Positions 44,583-55,200 of a DNA stretch of 64,000 nt are shown here, one piece after another. The position numbers and the translations under genes were made by a program. The DNA comes from CAYFZO01 sp964347615 (GTDB taxonomy: Bacteria; Pseudomonadota; Gammaproteobacteria; Poriferisulfidales; Oxydemutatoraceae), in NCBI GenBank assembly GCA_964347615.1, contig CAYFZO010000002.1, forward strand, positions 1 through 64,000, read 5' to 3'. The first letter of the stretch is position 1. Each line of letters opens with the position of its first letter. The notes beneath the pieces were generated by a model. The model was given only the letters and a program-made list of their open reading frames with translations. It was not told the DNA's origin and ran no database searches.

Positions 44583-45638
44583 TCAAGAGCCGCTTTGACC
44601 GCCCCTCTCGACCTCGCGCACGGCCTCGCGCACCGCGTCGGGAGAGATCTCGGTGAGACAACGGTAATGTCCGTAGCGACAAGTCCTGCTCCAGCAAGGG
44701 CTGCACTCCAGGTTGAGCCACAGACACTTCGACCGGGCGATCATCGGCGGCGTATAGGCCGGTGTCGTCGCGCCGTAGAGCCCAACCAACGGGCAACCGA
44801 TCGCGGCGGCGACGTGCATCAATCCGGAATCGTTGGTCGCCGCGAATTCAGCCACCGACATCAGATCTATCGCTTCCCCCAACGTCGTACGCCCGCACAG
44901 GTTCACCGTCGCGGCACCCGAGGCCGCCTTGATCCGTTCGCCGATCTCACGGTCGGCGGCGGAACCGAAAATCCACGTCTGCCGTCCTTCGGCGGCGTAA
45001 CGCCGCGCCAGCTCGGCGAAGTATCGCGGCGGCCACTGCTTGGAGCGCCCGAACGCGGCGCCCGGCATCAACGCAAACACCCGCGCGTCCGTCCCCAAGC
45101 CCAACCGACGCAAACAAGCGTCGCGGCAATCGGGGTCCACTCTCAACGCGGGGGGCGGCGTTTCAATTTCATCGGCGGGCGAAGCGTCGGGCGGCTGACC
45201 CAGAAACACGAAGCGAGTCACAACCCTCGGCATCGCTTTCTCGTCGAGCGAGCGAACGTCGTTGATCAGCCCGTAACGCAGCTCACCGCGAAACCCCGTC
45301 CTGACCGGCACTTCGGCGAACCACGGCAACAGGGCGGCTTTCAAGGAGCGCGGCAAGACGATCGCCTGCTCATAGCCACGTCCGCGCAACCTCTTGCCGA
45401 GCCGCCGGCGCACACCGAGCTGGAGCTCGCCGTGCCCGACCGGCATCTCGATCACGCGCGAGACTTCCGGCATCCGCCGGAGCAAATCCGACGACCACGC
45501 GGGGGCAACGACGTCGATCTCGACCTCGGCGTCGCGCCGTTTCAATGATTTATACAGGCTCTGGGCGAGCACCGCGTCGCCGACCCAGGCCGGCCCGACC
45601 ACCAGAATGCGTTTTGCCGGAACCGCCACTCCGTTCAA
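44583..45638 (-). CDS. waaF: LPS heptosyltransferase II (WaaF)
   Basis: Adds the second L-glycero-D-manno-heptose to the LPS inner core at the cytoplasmic face of the inner membrane. GT9 family, 351 residues, with the start RILVVGPAWVGDAVLAQSL, LPRSLKAALLPWFA, PGAAFGRSKQWPPRYFAEL and TNDSGLMHVAAAIGCPLVGLYG-type donor-site features (NDSGLMHVAAA). It overlaps the hldE stop by 4 bp, so heptose synthesis and transfer are coupled. Confidence 0.95.
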   Translation of the reverse strand: MNGVAVPAKRILVVGPAWVGDAVLAQSLYKSLKRRDAEVEIDVVAPAWSSDLLRRMPEVSRVIEMPVGHGELQLGVRRRLGKRLRGRGYEQAIVLPRSLKAALLPWFAEVPVRTGFRGELRYGLINDVRSLDEKAMPRVVTRFVFLGQPPDASPADEIETPPPALRVDPDCRDACLRRLGLGTDARVFALMPGAAFGRSKQWPPRYFAELARRYAAEGRQTWIFGSAADREIGERIKAASGAATVNLCGRTTLGEAIDLMSVAEFAATNDSGLMHVAAAIGCPLVGLYGATTPAYTPPMIARSKCLWLNLECSPCWSRTCRYGHYRCLTEISPDAVREAVREVERGGQSGS

Positions 45639-47068
45639 TCACCGCCGTCGCCGCGGATCCCGGCGATCAAGCGGCTGGTGGAAAAGCCTTCAAGGGACTC
45701 GAGAATCACCACTTCTCCGCCGTGCGCGGTTACATGGTCGTAACCGACCACTTTCTCGGCGCTGTAGTCGCCGCCTTTGACCAACACGTCCGGTGTAACG
45801 CGCTCGATCAGCCGTTGCGGCGTGTCTTCGGAAAAGGGCACGACCCAGTCCACCGCTTCGAGCGCCGCAAGCAGACGCATGCGCTCGGGCAGGTGGTTGA
45901 CCGGGCGGTCCCGCCCCTTGAGCCGCGTAACCGAAGCGTCGCCGTTGACCGCAACGATCAGGCGTCCGCCCAGGGCCGCCGCGCGCATCAGATAATCAAT
46001 GTGTCCGGCGTGAAGGATGTCGAAGCAACCGTTGGTCATCACGATGCTCTCGCCGCGCCCGCGGGCCGCCGCGACCAGTTCCAGCAGTTCGTCTTCGTCG
46101 TGGACGCCGTGCGCCGTGGGCGTCGCGGCGAAACGCCGGCGCAATTCCTCGGCGGAGACCGCCGCCGTGCCGGCTTTCTCGACGACCAACCCCGCGGCGC
46201 AATTGGCGAGACGCGTCGCCTCGAGCAGCGAAGCACCGGCGCAAAAAGCCGCGGCCAGCACCGAAATCACCGTGTCGCCGGCACCGGTGACGTCGTAGAC
46301 CTCGTGCACCTCGGCGGACAAATGCACCGCGGCGCCGTCCTGCACCAGCGAGATACCCTCGCCGCCGCGCGTCACCAGCAGCGCGTCAAGGCCGAGGGCG
46401 TTGCACGTCGCTTCACCCTTGCGTTCGAGCTCGTCGTTGTCGGCGCAAGCACCGGCGACCGCCGTGAACTCGGCAAGGTTAGGCGTCAGCACGCTGGCAC
46501 CGCGGTAGCACGAGAAGTCGGCGCTCTTGGGGTCGACGAACACGGGTTTGCCGGCTTCGCGCGCCGCCGCGATCAAACGCTCGACGCGCGAAAGGCAGCC
46601 TTTCGCGTAGTCCGACAGCACGACGGCGTCAACGTCCCCGAGCCGTTCGGAGAACGCCGCTTCGACCGCGTCGTGCGGCGCGGCGGAGAAACCGTCTTCA
46701 AAATCGATCCGCAGCAGCTGCTGCCCGCGGCTCATCACCCGCGACTTGATGATGGTCGGACTGCCCGCGACGGTGACAAACCGACACTCGACGCCGCGTT
46801 CGTGCAACAGGCGCTCGAGCACGCCCGCGTCGCCGTCGTCGCCGACCAGTCCCAACAGAACCACGTCGGTACCCAAGCTGCTTGCGTTGACCGCGACGTT
46901 GGCCGCGCCGCCGGGACGCTCCTCGACGCCGGCGACGTTGACCACCTGTACCGGCGCTTCGGGCGATATGCGTTCGGCCGGGCCGAGGTAGTAGCGGTCG
47001 AGCATCACGTCGCCGGCGACGAGCAAACGCACCGAGGAAAAATCGGGCAGCGGCGCGGCGGGTTTCAT
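45635..47068 (-). CDS. hldE: Bifunctional heptose-7-phosphate kinase / heptose-1-phosphate adenylyltransferase
   Basis: Makes ADP-heptose for LPS core. The N-terminal PfkB-type kinase domain (about 1-320) has PGGAANVAVNASSLG and the C-terminal anion-hole motif DVTGAGDTV. The C-terminal cytidylyltransferase domain has TNGCFDILHAGHIDYL at about residues 347-362 and GRDRPVNHLPERM. 477 residues, normal. It overlaps waaF and lies 12 bp after ilvE. Confidence 0.97.
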   Translation of the reverse strand: MKPAAPLPDFSSVRLLVAGDVMLDRYYLGPAERISPEAPVQVVNVAGVEERPGGAANVAVNASSLGTDVVLLGLVGDDGDAGVLERLLHERGVECRFVTVAGSPTIIKSRVMSRGQQLLRIDFEDGFSAAPHDAVEAAFSERLGDVDAVVLSDYAKGCLSRVERLIAAAREAGKPVFVDPKSADFSCYRGASVLTPNLAEFTAVAGACADNDELERKGEATCNALGLDALLVTRGGEGISLVQDGAAVHLSAEVHEVYDVTGAGDTVISVLAAAFCAGASLLEATRLANCAAGLVVEKAGTAAVSAEELRRRFAATPTAHGVHDEDELLELVAAARGRGESIVMTNGCFDILHAGHIDYLMRAAALGGRLIVAVNGDASVTRLKGRDRPVNHLPERMRLLAALEAVDWVVPFSEDTPQRLIERVTPDVLVKGGDYSAEKVVGYDHVTAHGGEVVILESLEGFSTSRLIAGIRGDGGD

Positions 47069-47080
47069 TTGCGCGGGGCT

Positions 47081-48001
47081 TCAGACAAAGGTAAGCCAGT
47101 CGGCGTGGGCGGGCGACCTTCCGTGCACCAGGTCAAAGTACAAGGACTGCAACTTCTCGGTCACCGCCCCGCGACTCCCGCCGCCGATGGCACGTTCGTC
47201 CAACTCGCATACAGGCGTCACTTCGGCGGCGGTTCCGGTGAAAAACACCTCATCCGCCGCGTAGACCTCGTCGGGCGTCATGCGCCGCTCGCCGACCTCA
47301 AGCCCCTGCTCGCGCGCCAGTTCGATCACGGTGCGCCGGGTGATGCCGTCAAGCGCCGCCGACAAATCGGGCGTGAACAACGCCCCGTCGCGGACGATGA
47401 ACAGGTTCTCCCCGCTCCCCTCGCACACGAACCCGTCGGCGTCGAGCATCAAGGCCTCGTCGTAACCCGCGTCGCAAGCCTCGCGCAAAGCCAACATCGA
47501 ATTGAGATAGCTGCCGTTGGCTTTGACCCTGCTCATCGTCGGGTGGGAATGGCAACGCACGAACGACGAGGTCTTGACCCGGATGCCTTTCTTCATGTTG
47601 TCCTCGCCGAGGTAAGCGCCCCACTCCCAAGCGGCGACCATCACGTGAACGCTCAACGCACCGGCGTGCAGCCCCATGCTTTCGGAACCGTAAAACACCA
47701 TCGGCCGGATGTACGCCGATTTGAGATCGTTCTTGCGCAGCACTTCCTTTTGCACCTCGTTCATCTCATCCGCCGAAAACGCGAGCTCCATGCTGACGAC
47801 GCCGGCGGAATTGAAAAGCCGCTGCGTGTGATCCTGAAGCCGAAAGATCGCGGTGCCGGCGTCGGTCGCGTACGCCCTGACGCCTTCAAACACCCCCATC
47901 CCGTAATGCAGGGTATGGGTCAATAAATGTACTTTGGCTTCTCTCCAAGAAACGAATTCGCCGTCGAACCAGATCCACCCGTCGCGTTGTTCCATCGACA
48001 T
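47081..48001 (-). CDS. ilvE: Branched-chain amino acid aminotransferase
   Basis: PLP-dependent class IV transaminase for Ile, Leu and Val. 306 residues with the PLP-lysine region RVKANGSYLNSMLALREA, then EALMLDADGFVCEGSGENLF and the FTGTAAEVTPV phosphate-binding loop. The ATG at 48001 has AAGGAAAA upstream. It heads the ilvE-hldE-waaF string and is divergent from the iron transporter. Confidence 0.95.
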   Translation of the reverse strand: MSMEQRDGWIWFDGEFVSWREAKVHLLTHTLHYGMGVFEGVRAYATDAGTAIFRLQDHTQRLFNSAGVVSMELAFSADEMNEVQKEVLRKNDLKSAYIRPMVFYGSESMGLHAGALSVHVMVAAWEWGAYLGEDNMKKGIRVKTSSFVRCHSHPTMSRVKANGSYLNSMLALREACDAGYDEALMLDADGFVCEGSGENLFIVRDGALFTPDLSAALDGITRRTVIELAREQGLEVGERRMTPDEVYAADEVFFTGTAAEVTPVCELDERAIGGGSRGAVTEKLQSLYFDLVHGRSPAHADWLTFV

Positions 48002-48139
48002 CAGTTGTTTTCCTTATGCAGAACCGGCAGGGACAAATAAAGTTTTCGGGAGTGCGAGACGGTGCGACGCCTATTCTATATGCACCGCCGACGCCGCACC
48101 CGCCGGCGGGCGACGTACCGACGTCGCGCCGACGCCGTG

Positions 48140-48181
48140 TTGACAAGCACACGGGCAAAGCCGATAATAAGATTGATTTTT
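48140..48181 (+). promoter_or_regulatory. Near-consensus sigma70 promoter with overlapping Fur-box-like sequence
   Basis: TTGACA (48140-48145), exactly 17 bases, then GATAAT (48163-48168, 5 of 6). The 19 bases from 48163 (GATAATAAGATTGATTTTT) match the Fur box consensus at 13 of 19 positions by eye, overlapping the -10. Repression by Fe-Fur would fit the ferric transporter that follows. Confidence 0.65.
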
Positions 48182-48224
48182 ATTTAGGTTTCGAGCGGGA
48201 CTCGACTGCTGTGGAGTTAACCTT

Positions 48225-49259
48225 ATGAATTTACGACGTTTTCACCGCGTCATCCCCCTCGCCGCACTGGTGCTGATTCCGCCGGCGGCGGCGGCGGAGG
48301 CGGTCAACGTCTACTCGGCGCGTCAGGAAGCCCTGATCAAACCGCTGCTCGACCGCTTCTCGCAAGCCTCGGGAATCAACGTGAACCTGGTGACCGGCAA
48401 GGCCGACGCCCTGATTGCGCGGCTTGAACTTGAAGGCGAGAACAGCCCCGCCGACGTGCTGATCACGATCGACGCCGGACGGCTCCACCGCGCCAAAACC
48501 GCCGGCCTGCTGCAGAAAGTCCCGTCAAAAATCTTAACCGACGCGGTTCCCGCCAATTACCGCGACCAAGACGGCCACTGGTTCGGTCTGTCGCTACGCG
48601 CGAGAGTCATCATGGTGGTTACGGGCAAAGCCGGTGCGACAATCTTCAATTCCTACGAGTCGCTCGCGTCGCCCGCGTTGCGCGGCAAACTCTGCATCCG
48701 TTCGTCGGGCAATATATACAACCAGTCCCTGACTGCCTCGATGATTGCGGCGCACGGTGAGGAAGCCGCGCTCGAGTGGGCACGCGGACTGGTCGCCAAC
48801 CTTGCCAGAACGCCGACCGGCGGCGACCGCGACCAGATCCTCGCGGCGGCGGGCGGGCTGTGCGACGTCGCGGTCGCCAACACTTACTACCTTGCGATGA
48901 TGCTGTCGGGCGACAACCCGCGGCACCACGAGGCCGCGCGCGCGGTCACCGTGGTGTGGCCGAACCAGGACGGACGCGGTGCGCACGTCAACGTCAGCGG
49001 CGCGGGAATCACCCGTGCGGCAGCGAACCGCGAAGGCGCGACCGAAGCGGCGCTTCGGCTGCTCGAATATCTCGTGTCGGCGCCGGCGCAGAAATGGTAC
49101 GCCGAGGTCAACAACGAATACCCGGTCACCCCGGGCGTCGAAATCAGTCCCGTGCTGCAAGCCTGGGGAGGCTTCAAACGCGACGCGATTGCGCTCGAGA
49201 AGCTCGGGGAACTGAACGTCGCCGCCGTGAAACTGATGGACAAGGCCGGCTGGAAATAA
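48225..49259 (+). CDS. fbpA: Ferric iron ABC transporter substrate-binding protein (FbpA-like)
   Basis: Periplasmic Fe(III)-binding protein. The 344-residue precursor has a signal peptide ending near PPAAAAEA, then VNVYSARQEALIKPLLDRF, ADVLITIDAGRL and, near residue 225, NTYYLAMML with the paired tyrosines that ligate iron in this family. GGAG lies 8 bases before the ATG. First gene of fbpABC; the permease begins 4 bp after its stop. Confidence 0.92.
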   Translation: MNLRRFHRVIPLAALVLIPPAAAAEAVNVYSARQEALIKPLLDRFSQASGINVNLVTGKADALIARLELEGENSPADVLITIDAGRLHRAKTAGLLQKVPSKILTDAVPANYRDQDGHWFGLSLRARVIMVVTGKAGATIFNSYESLASPALRGKLCIRSSGNIYNQSLTASMIAAHGEEAALEWARGLVANLARTPTGGDRDQILAAAGGLCDVAVANTYYLAMMLSGDNPRHHEAARAVTVVWPNQDGRGAHVNVSGAGITRAAANREGATEAALRLLEYLVSAPAQKWYAEVNNEYPVTPGVEISPVLQAWGGFKRDAIALEKLGELNVAAVKLMDKAGWK

Positions 49260-49263
49260 GCGG

Positions 49264-50874
49264 ATGACGTCAGCCGCGCTCAAACCGGTGCCGGCTTTTT
49301 CCGCGCCGTCGCGCGGGCGACGAGCGCTGAACGCCGCCACGACCGCGGTCGTGGCGTTGCTTTCCCTGCCCTTTCTCGCGCTTGTCGCGCAGCTGTTCGC
49401 GCCCGAGTACGAAATCTGGTCCCACCTTGCCGACACCGTACTCAAGCATTACCTGATCGAGTCGCTGGCGCTGTGCGCGGGCGTCATGGCCGGCACTCTC
49501 CTGCTCGGCGTCCCGACCGCGTGGCTGTGCAGTGCTTGCGACTTTCCGGCGCGACGTTTCTTTGAATTCGCCCTGATCCTGCCGCTGGCCTACCCCGCTT
49601 ACATCGCCGCGTACGTCTACACCGGCATCTTCGACTACGGCGGCGTGGCGTACGCGTGGCTCAGCGCCGCAGGCTTGCACGCGCCGCTGCCGATCCGCTC
49701 GTTGGGCGGCGCGATCGCCGTGCTGACGCTGGTGTTCTACCCTTACGTTTATCTGCTTGCGCGCGCCTCGTTCATGCAGCAGTCGAACCGGATCATTGAA
49801 GCCGGACGCACGCTGGGCACCCGCCCGGGCGGTTGTTTCCTTCACGTTGCGCTGCCTGCCGCGCGCCCGGCGATCATCGCCGGCGTCGCGCTGGTGATGA
49901 TGGAAACGCTCGCCGACTTCGGCACCGTCGAGTATTTCGGCGTCAACACCTTCAGCGTCGGCATCTTCCGCACTTGGTTCGGCCTCGGCAGCATCGCGGG
50001 CGCGGCCCAGTTGTCGGTGCTGCTGCTCGCGTTCGTCGTCGCGTTATTGATCATGGAAAAACGCGCGCGCCGCCGGGCGCGGTATTACGACGTCGAGCCG
50101 CGTCCGACGATCCCAAGCTACCACCTGCGCGGGGTCCACGCGGCAGGGGCAATCGCCGTCTGCGCGTTGCCGTTGCTGCTCGGCTTCGCCGTCCCGACCC
50201 TGCAACTGTCGACGTGGGCCGCCGAACGCCTGCCCGAAACCGAGCTGTCCGGCTACGCGACGCTGGTCGCCAACAGCTTCGGCTTGGCGCTTGCAAGCTC
50301 GCTCGTCATCCTGACGCTTGCGGTCGTGGTCTCCTACACCAAACGCCTGTGCCCGACCGCCGGCGTCAAGCTCGCGGTGCAGACGGTTTCCTCGGGGTAC
50401 GCGATTCCCGGCGTCGTGATTGCAATCGGCGTGCTGATCCTGTTCTCGGCGCTCGACCGGTGGGGCGGGCTCGCGTTGGGCGGCGGTTTCATCGCGCTGA
50501 CGTTCGCGTACGCGATCCGCTTTCTCACGCTCGGGTTCAATCCGGTCGAAGCCGCGCTCGAGAAAGTGTCGCCGGATCTCGACCACGCCGCGCACGCGCT
50601 CGCCGCGTCAACGCCCGAAACCCTGGCCAAGGTCCATCTGCCGCTGATACGCGGCGGCCTGCTGACCGCGGCACTGCTGGTCTTCGTCGAGGTCATCAAG
50701 GAACTGCCCGCAACCTTGGTGTTGCGTCCATTCAACTTCAACACGCTCGCGGTCAGGGCGTTCGAACTCGCGTCGGACGAAAGACTCGCCGACGTCGCGT
50801 TGCCTGCGCTCAGCATCGTCGCCGTCGGCGTACTGCCGTTGATCGTGCTCGCCAGGGCGACGCGCACGCCCTGA
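49264..50874 (+). CDS. fbpB: Ferric iron ABC transporter permease (FbpB-like)
   Basis: A fused double permease of 536 residues with about twelve membrane segments. Both halves have EAA-type loops that dock the ATPase: AGRTLGTRPGGCFLHVALP (about residues 180-198) and AASTPETLAKVHLPLIRGG (about 448-466). DFGTVEYFGV is typical of the iron group. It follows fbpA by 4 bp. Confidence 0.93.
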   Translation: MTSAALKPVPAFSAPSRGRRALNAATTAVVALLSLPFLALVAQLFAPEYEIWSHLADTVLKHYLIESLALCAGVMAGTLLLGVPTAWLCSACDFPARRFFEFALILPLAYPAYIAAYVYTGIFDYGGVAYAWLSAAGLHAPLPIRSLGGAIAVLTLVFYPYVYLLARASFMQQSNRIIEAGRTLGTRPGGCFLHVALPAARPAIIAGVALVMMETLADFGTVEYFGVNTFSVGIFRTWFGLGSIAGAAQLSVLLLAFVVALLIMEKRARRRARYYDVEPRPTIPSYHLRGVHAAGAIAVCALPLLLGFAVPTLQLSTWAAERLPETELSGYATLVANSFGLALASSLVILTLAVVVSYTKRLCPTAGVKLAVQTVSSGYAIPGVVIAIGVLILFSALDRWGGLALGGGFIALTFAYAIRFLTLGFNPVEAALEKVSPDLDHAAHALAASTPETLAKVHLPLIRGGLLTAALLVFVEVIKELPATLVLRPFNFNTLAVRAFELASDERLADVALPALSIVAVGVLPLIVLARATRTP

Positions 50875-50950
50875 ACACCCCCCCCTGAAAGCGCGCCGCG
50901 CGCAAAACCGACGCCCCGCGAACTCGAAGCCGATACAATGGGGCCGGGTC

Positions 50951-52033
50951 ATGCGTAAGTTGCTCGACATCCAGAACCTCAGCGTCTCGGTCGAAGGCCA
51001 GACGGTCGTCAACTCGGTCTCTTTCGGACTGAAACCCGGCGACGTCGGCTGCCTGCTCGGCCCGAGCGGCAGCGGCAAAACCTTATTGCTTCACTGCATC
51101 GCGGGGTTCCGCCGCGTCGACGCAGGCACGATCAGCCTCGACAACCGCCCTCTCAGCGGCCCCGGCGTGCACCTGCCGCCCGAACAGCGCCGCGTCGGCA
51201 TGATGTTTCAAAGCTACGCGCTGTTCCCCCACCTCAGCGTGGAAAAAAACGTCGCGTTCGGCATCCGAAGAATGGACAAGGCACAACGCGAACGCAGCGT
51301 CGGAGAACTGCTCGAACTGGTCGGCTTGACCGGGCACGGGCACAAATACCCGCACGAACTGTCGGGCGGCGAACAGCAACGCGTTGCGCTCGCCCGCGCG
51401 CTCGCGCCCTCCCCGCGACTCCTGCTGCTCGACGAGCCGTTCTCGAGCCTGGACACCGAGCTCAGGCTGCAACTCGCCGAAGAGACCAAGCAAGTCGTCA
51501 CCGAACGCAACATCACGACGCTGCTGGTCACCCACGACCAAGAAGAAGCGTTCGCAACCGCCGATATGCTCGGCGTGATCGACGACGGCCGCCTGTTACA
51601 GTGGAACAGCGCCTACGACGTCTACCACAAACCCGCCTCGCGCGACGTCGCCACGTTTATCGGCATGGGCAGCATGCTGCGCGGAGAAATACAGCACGAC
51701 GACCGCGTTGCAACCGCGCTCGGCCGCTTTCCGATGGGACGCGGAGAACGCGGGTTTGCCCGAGGCGAAGAAGTGGACGTCCTGATCCGGCCCGACGACG
51801 TCATCCACGACGACGCCAGCCCGATGAAAGCGGTCATCCGCAAGAAACAATTCCGCGGCGCGGAGTTTCTGTATCAGCTGCAGCTCGACAGCGGCGAGAC
51901 CGTGTACTGCTTCGCCCCCAGCCACCACAACCACCAGATAGGCGAAGCGCTCGGCATCACGGTGGACGTCGAGCACGTAATCATCTATTCGCGGCAAAGG
52001 CCAGCCCGATCAGGCGCAACCGCTAAGAACTAG
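50951..52033 (+). CDS. fbpC: Ferric iron ABC transporter ATPase (FbpC-like)
   Basis: ATPase of the iron importer, 360 residues. Walker A LLGPSGSGKTLLLHC, signature LSGGEQQRVALARAL, Walker B LLLLDEPFSSLD, the H-loop in LLVTHDQEEAF, and a C-terminal regulatory domain with FRGAEFLYQLQLDSGE. A 76-bp spacer after fbpB has only a weak GGGCCGGG ribosome-like sequence. Iron, rather than another anion or cation, is inferred from FbpA. Confidence 0.92.
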   Translation: MRKLLDIQNLSVSVEGQTVVNSVSFGLKPGDVGCLLGPSGSGKTLLLHCIAGFRRVDAGTISLDNRPLSGPGVHLPPEQRRVGMMFQSYALFPHLSVEKNVAFGIRRMDKAQRERSVGELLELVGLTGHGHKYPHELSGGEQQRVALARALAPSPRLLLLDEPFSSLDTELRLQLAEETKQVVTERNITTLLVTHDQEEAFATADMLGVIDDGRLLQWNSAYDVYHKPASRDVATFIGMGSMLRGEIQHDDRVATALGRFPMGRGERGFARGEEVDVLIRPDDVIHDDASPMKAVIRKKQFRGAEFLYQLQLDSGETVYCFAPSHHNHQIGEALGITVDVEHVIIYSRQRPARSGATAKN

Positions 52034-52256
52034 AACGCCAACGAGCGAACACGGACCGAAGCTCGCCAACAAATCGCGCGAAAGACCCGTCCTCTCCCAC
52101 GACCCGGTCCAGATCCATCTCCACCACGACGTCACGCGCGAACTCGGTGCCGTCGAGAAAAAGAGTCTGACCCGTCTTATGGATCTCCTCCCTTAACTTC
52201 TGCTTGTAGCGAAAGTTCGACTTCCGGTCAAGCCGAAGCGAAGATACTTTCCGCCG
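52023..52256 (-). other. Open frame without a start codon; possible gene remnant
   Basis: Downstream of yhdP on the reverse strand a 77-codon frame runs between stops, reading RLDRKSNFRYKQKLREEIHK and later FLDGTEFARDVVVEMDLD, with protein-like composition. No ATG, GTG or TTG is available in its first half, and it overlaps the fbpC 3' end by 11 bp. It may be the tail of a lost gene or chance; no family is recognised. Confidence 0.25.
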
Positions 52257-52270
52257 TCACAAAATCTATT

Positions 52271-55200
52271 CTACTCCGCCTTAGAGGGCAAGATCTTGTC
52301 GAACAGCTTCTTGAGCTTACCGGGCCCTTTCTCGACTTCGGGAGCGCCTTTGAAGTCCACCTGCGGATCGTCCCAGCTGCCGTGCAGGTGGTAGCGCAGA
52401 GTGACGACCTTATCCACTTTCGAGCCGAGATCGGTCAGCTTGTCAACAAGAAACACCGCGGCGGCGCCGACAGGGCCGGCGAGCAAGGCACCGGCGACCG
52501 GCAGACCCGAGCTCAGGTTCGGCACGACGACGACCTCCTGGTCGTACTGCTTATTCCCGACGTCGGTGGTGCCGCTGATCGACATCGCCAGCGCGGGCCC
52601 TGCGACGACAAAATCCTCGGTCCGCATGACGCTGTCTTGAAATCTGACTTCTCCTTCCAAGGTGTCGAAAGCCAACCCTTTCTCGATAACGTCGCGGAAG
52701 TCGAGCGACAGACGCCGCACGACGTGGCCGATGCTGAACAGCCCGAGCAGACGACCGACACCGGGATCGGCTTTCTCGACAACGCCGTCCTTCAGATTAA
52801 TTACGACTTCCCCCTTAAGTTTTTCAAGCGCGAACCCGGCGGGCGAGCCGGCCCAGTCGACATCCCCGCTCAGGGAACCATCGCCGCCTTTAAGGCTGCT
52901 CGAAACGTCGAGCAGCCGCAGCATCCTCCCGTAGTCGCGTCCGTTCACGTCAAAATGAAAACTGCTGAGGTGCCCTTGCTCGCCGAACGACCACTCCCCA
53001 CTCATCACGCCCACCGTCTCACCGGCTTCAAAAGCGAGCCGGCTTATCCTCATGCCGCTACTCGACGGTTCGGTGACAAGGTGCAGCTTGGACACCTGCA
53101 GATTCCCTAACCGGAACTCGGTGGCTTTGATTTCAAGCGGCGGCACGTCCGCCGGCTCCAGCTTCGAGGTGCCGGTCGGCGTACTCTTCGGCAAAAACAA
53201 CCTCTCCATCTGCGCAAACACGGCGCCGTCGCCCCCGGGTATGAAGACCCACCCCTGCGCCCACGAGGCGTCCACCCGCAGCTTGCGCCCGCCGGTGGCG
53301 GGCTTGAGATCGACAAACGTCTCGCCCAACGGTTCGCCGCCTTTGCGCAGTTCGGCAAACGACAAAGCGACGTGTTGCAGATAGGGGCTGCCCCCGGCAC
53401 CGCTTGAACCGAACCAATCGTCAAGTTCGACCGGCTGATTGATTACGCCGCCAATCCTGAACCGCCCGCGCTCGGGCGGCGGCTCGCCCGGACCGAAATG
53501 CAGATAACCCTGCGGCGTCGGCGAACGCGCACCCGCGTCCCTGATCAGCGCCGCCCTGACGTCTTCCCCGTAAGACAACTCATACCGGGTCGTCTCGCCC
53601 AGATCGACGTCCGCCGAGAACTCGCGGCGTCGAGCCGCGGTTTTGCCGAACGGCGACGGCAAACCGATCTCGACCCCTTCAAGCGAAGAAGACAAGGTCA
53701 TTTGCAACTCATACCCGCCTCCCTCGCGCAAGTTCGGTATCAGCAACTCGGCTTTCCACGGCGCCGTTCCCCGCACCGCGCCGCGCAGAGGCGTTTGCGA
53801 CAGGTCGATCAATTCCGCCGCGGCCAAGTCGCCCTCGATCTCGAGCCGGGTCGCGCCCTGAGCGGGCGCCGCTTTGGCCCGCACCGGCACGCCGTTGAGC
53901 GTCGCCGCAAGCGACTGCGAACTGCCGCCGTTGCGATCGAAGTCGAGCGCGCCCGTCAAGTCGCTGAACTCAAGGTCGAGCGGCGCGACCCGCAAAGACG
54001 CCTTGTCAAAACTCAGCGTGCCGTTGACCGAGACGGGCTTGTCGACTTTCTTGCTCAACGGCGCCTTGACCGACAACCTGAGACTGCTGCCGCCGCCCGG
54101 CTCCAGATTGCGCATCACGACGCCGTCGGCGTCCACCAAGCGCGCGTCCTTGAGGTAATCGAGCACGCCCGGAAGCGGCCCCGTGCCGGACGCGGCGATG
54201 ATGACGAAAGGTCGGGCGAGGTCTTCTATCTCGACCCGCGCCGACTGCGACAGCAATCCGTAATGTTCCAGCTTCGACGCCTCGACGACCAAGCGCTGGT
54301 TGTCAAAAACAACCCGCGCGTCGAGTTCGTGCAACGGTCGCCGATCTTTCTGGTAATTCAGCGTCGCGCCCGCAATCTCGCCTTCGGCGTGAAACCGCCC
54401 GTCGCCGTCCTTGAACGGAAACGACGACAACGCTCCGCTCAACTCGACGCGGGCGGATTGCAGAAAGCCCGCGTCGAACGCCCGTTCGAGCCACGCCTTA
54501 AGCCGCGGATTGATCCCGTCGCGCGGCAAAAAACCGCCGACCGAGGTCAGCGGCAGGTTTTCAAGCGACAACGCAAGGTCCAGCGACGGCTCCTCTTCGT
54601 CGAACCACGCAAGACGTCCGCCCAGACGCGCCTCGCCCAGCCTGAGCGACAGCTCGTCCGCACGGACGGTGCGAACCGCGCCGTCGTCGCTGTAACGCAA
54701 CGCCGACGAAACACCGTCGAGATCGAACGAGCGGTCGGCCCAACCGGGAAACCGCACCGAGATCTTCTCCAGCGCCAACTTGCCCCGAGCCGTCTTGAGC
54801 GCGGGAAGCGAAAGCAGTCGGTCGACGTATCCGGCAGCGTATTCGGCGACGAAACGAACCCCGTCCTCGATCAGGCGCAACCGGTCGCGGTCGCCGCCCC
54901 CGGCAGCAACTCGGGCGGAAAACTCAGGGGGCGTGAAATCAGGGTGGGACAAAGACGCCGACAGAGAAACCGAACCGCTTCCGGCGGAGACCTCGACGAT
55001 TCGCGCCGACTCTTCCCCTCGTCCCGCGGCAAGCCGTGCACCCGCATCAAGCAACGCCGCGTCGAGTACCGGCATCCTTAACACCAGACCGGCGCCGTCC
55101 CCATAATAATCAACGGCGGCGTCGGCGTTGTGAATCACCAGCCGCGACGATTGCCAACCGACGTCGAGCATCCCGAGCCGCCAACCGGCTTGATGTGCCC

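Noticed and set aside
45545..47926. About 790-codon plus-strand open frame opposite hldE and ilvE
   Set aside because: Mirror of real genes on the other strand; Arg/Gln/His-rich with no domain.
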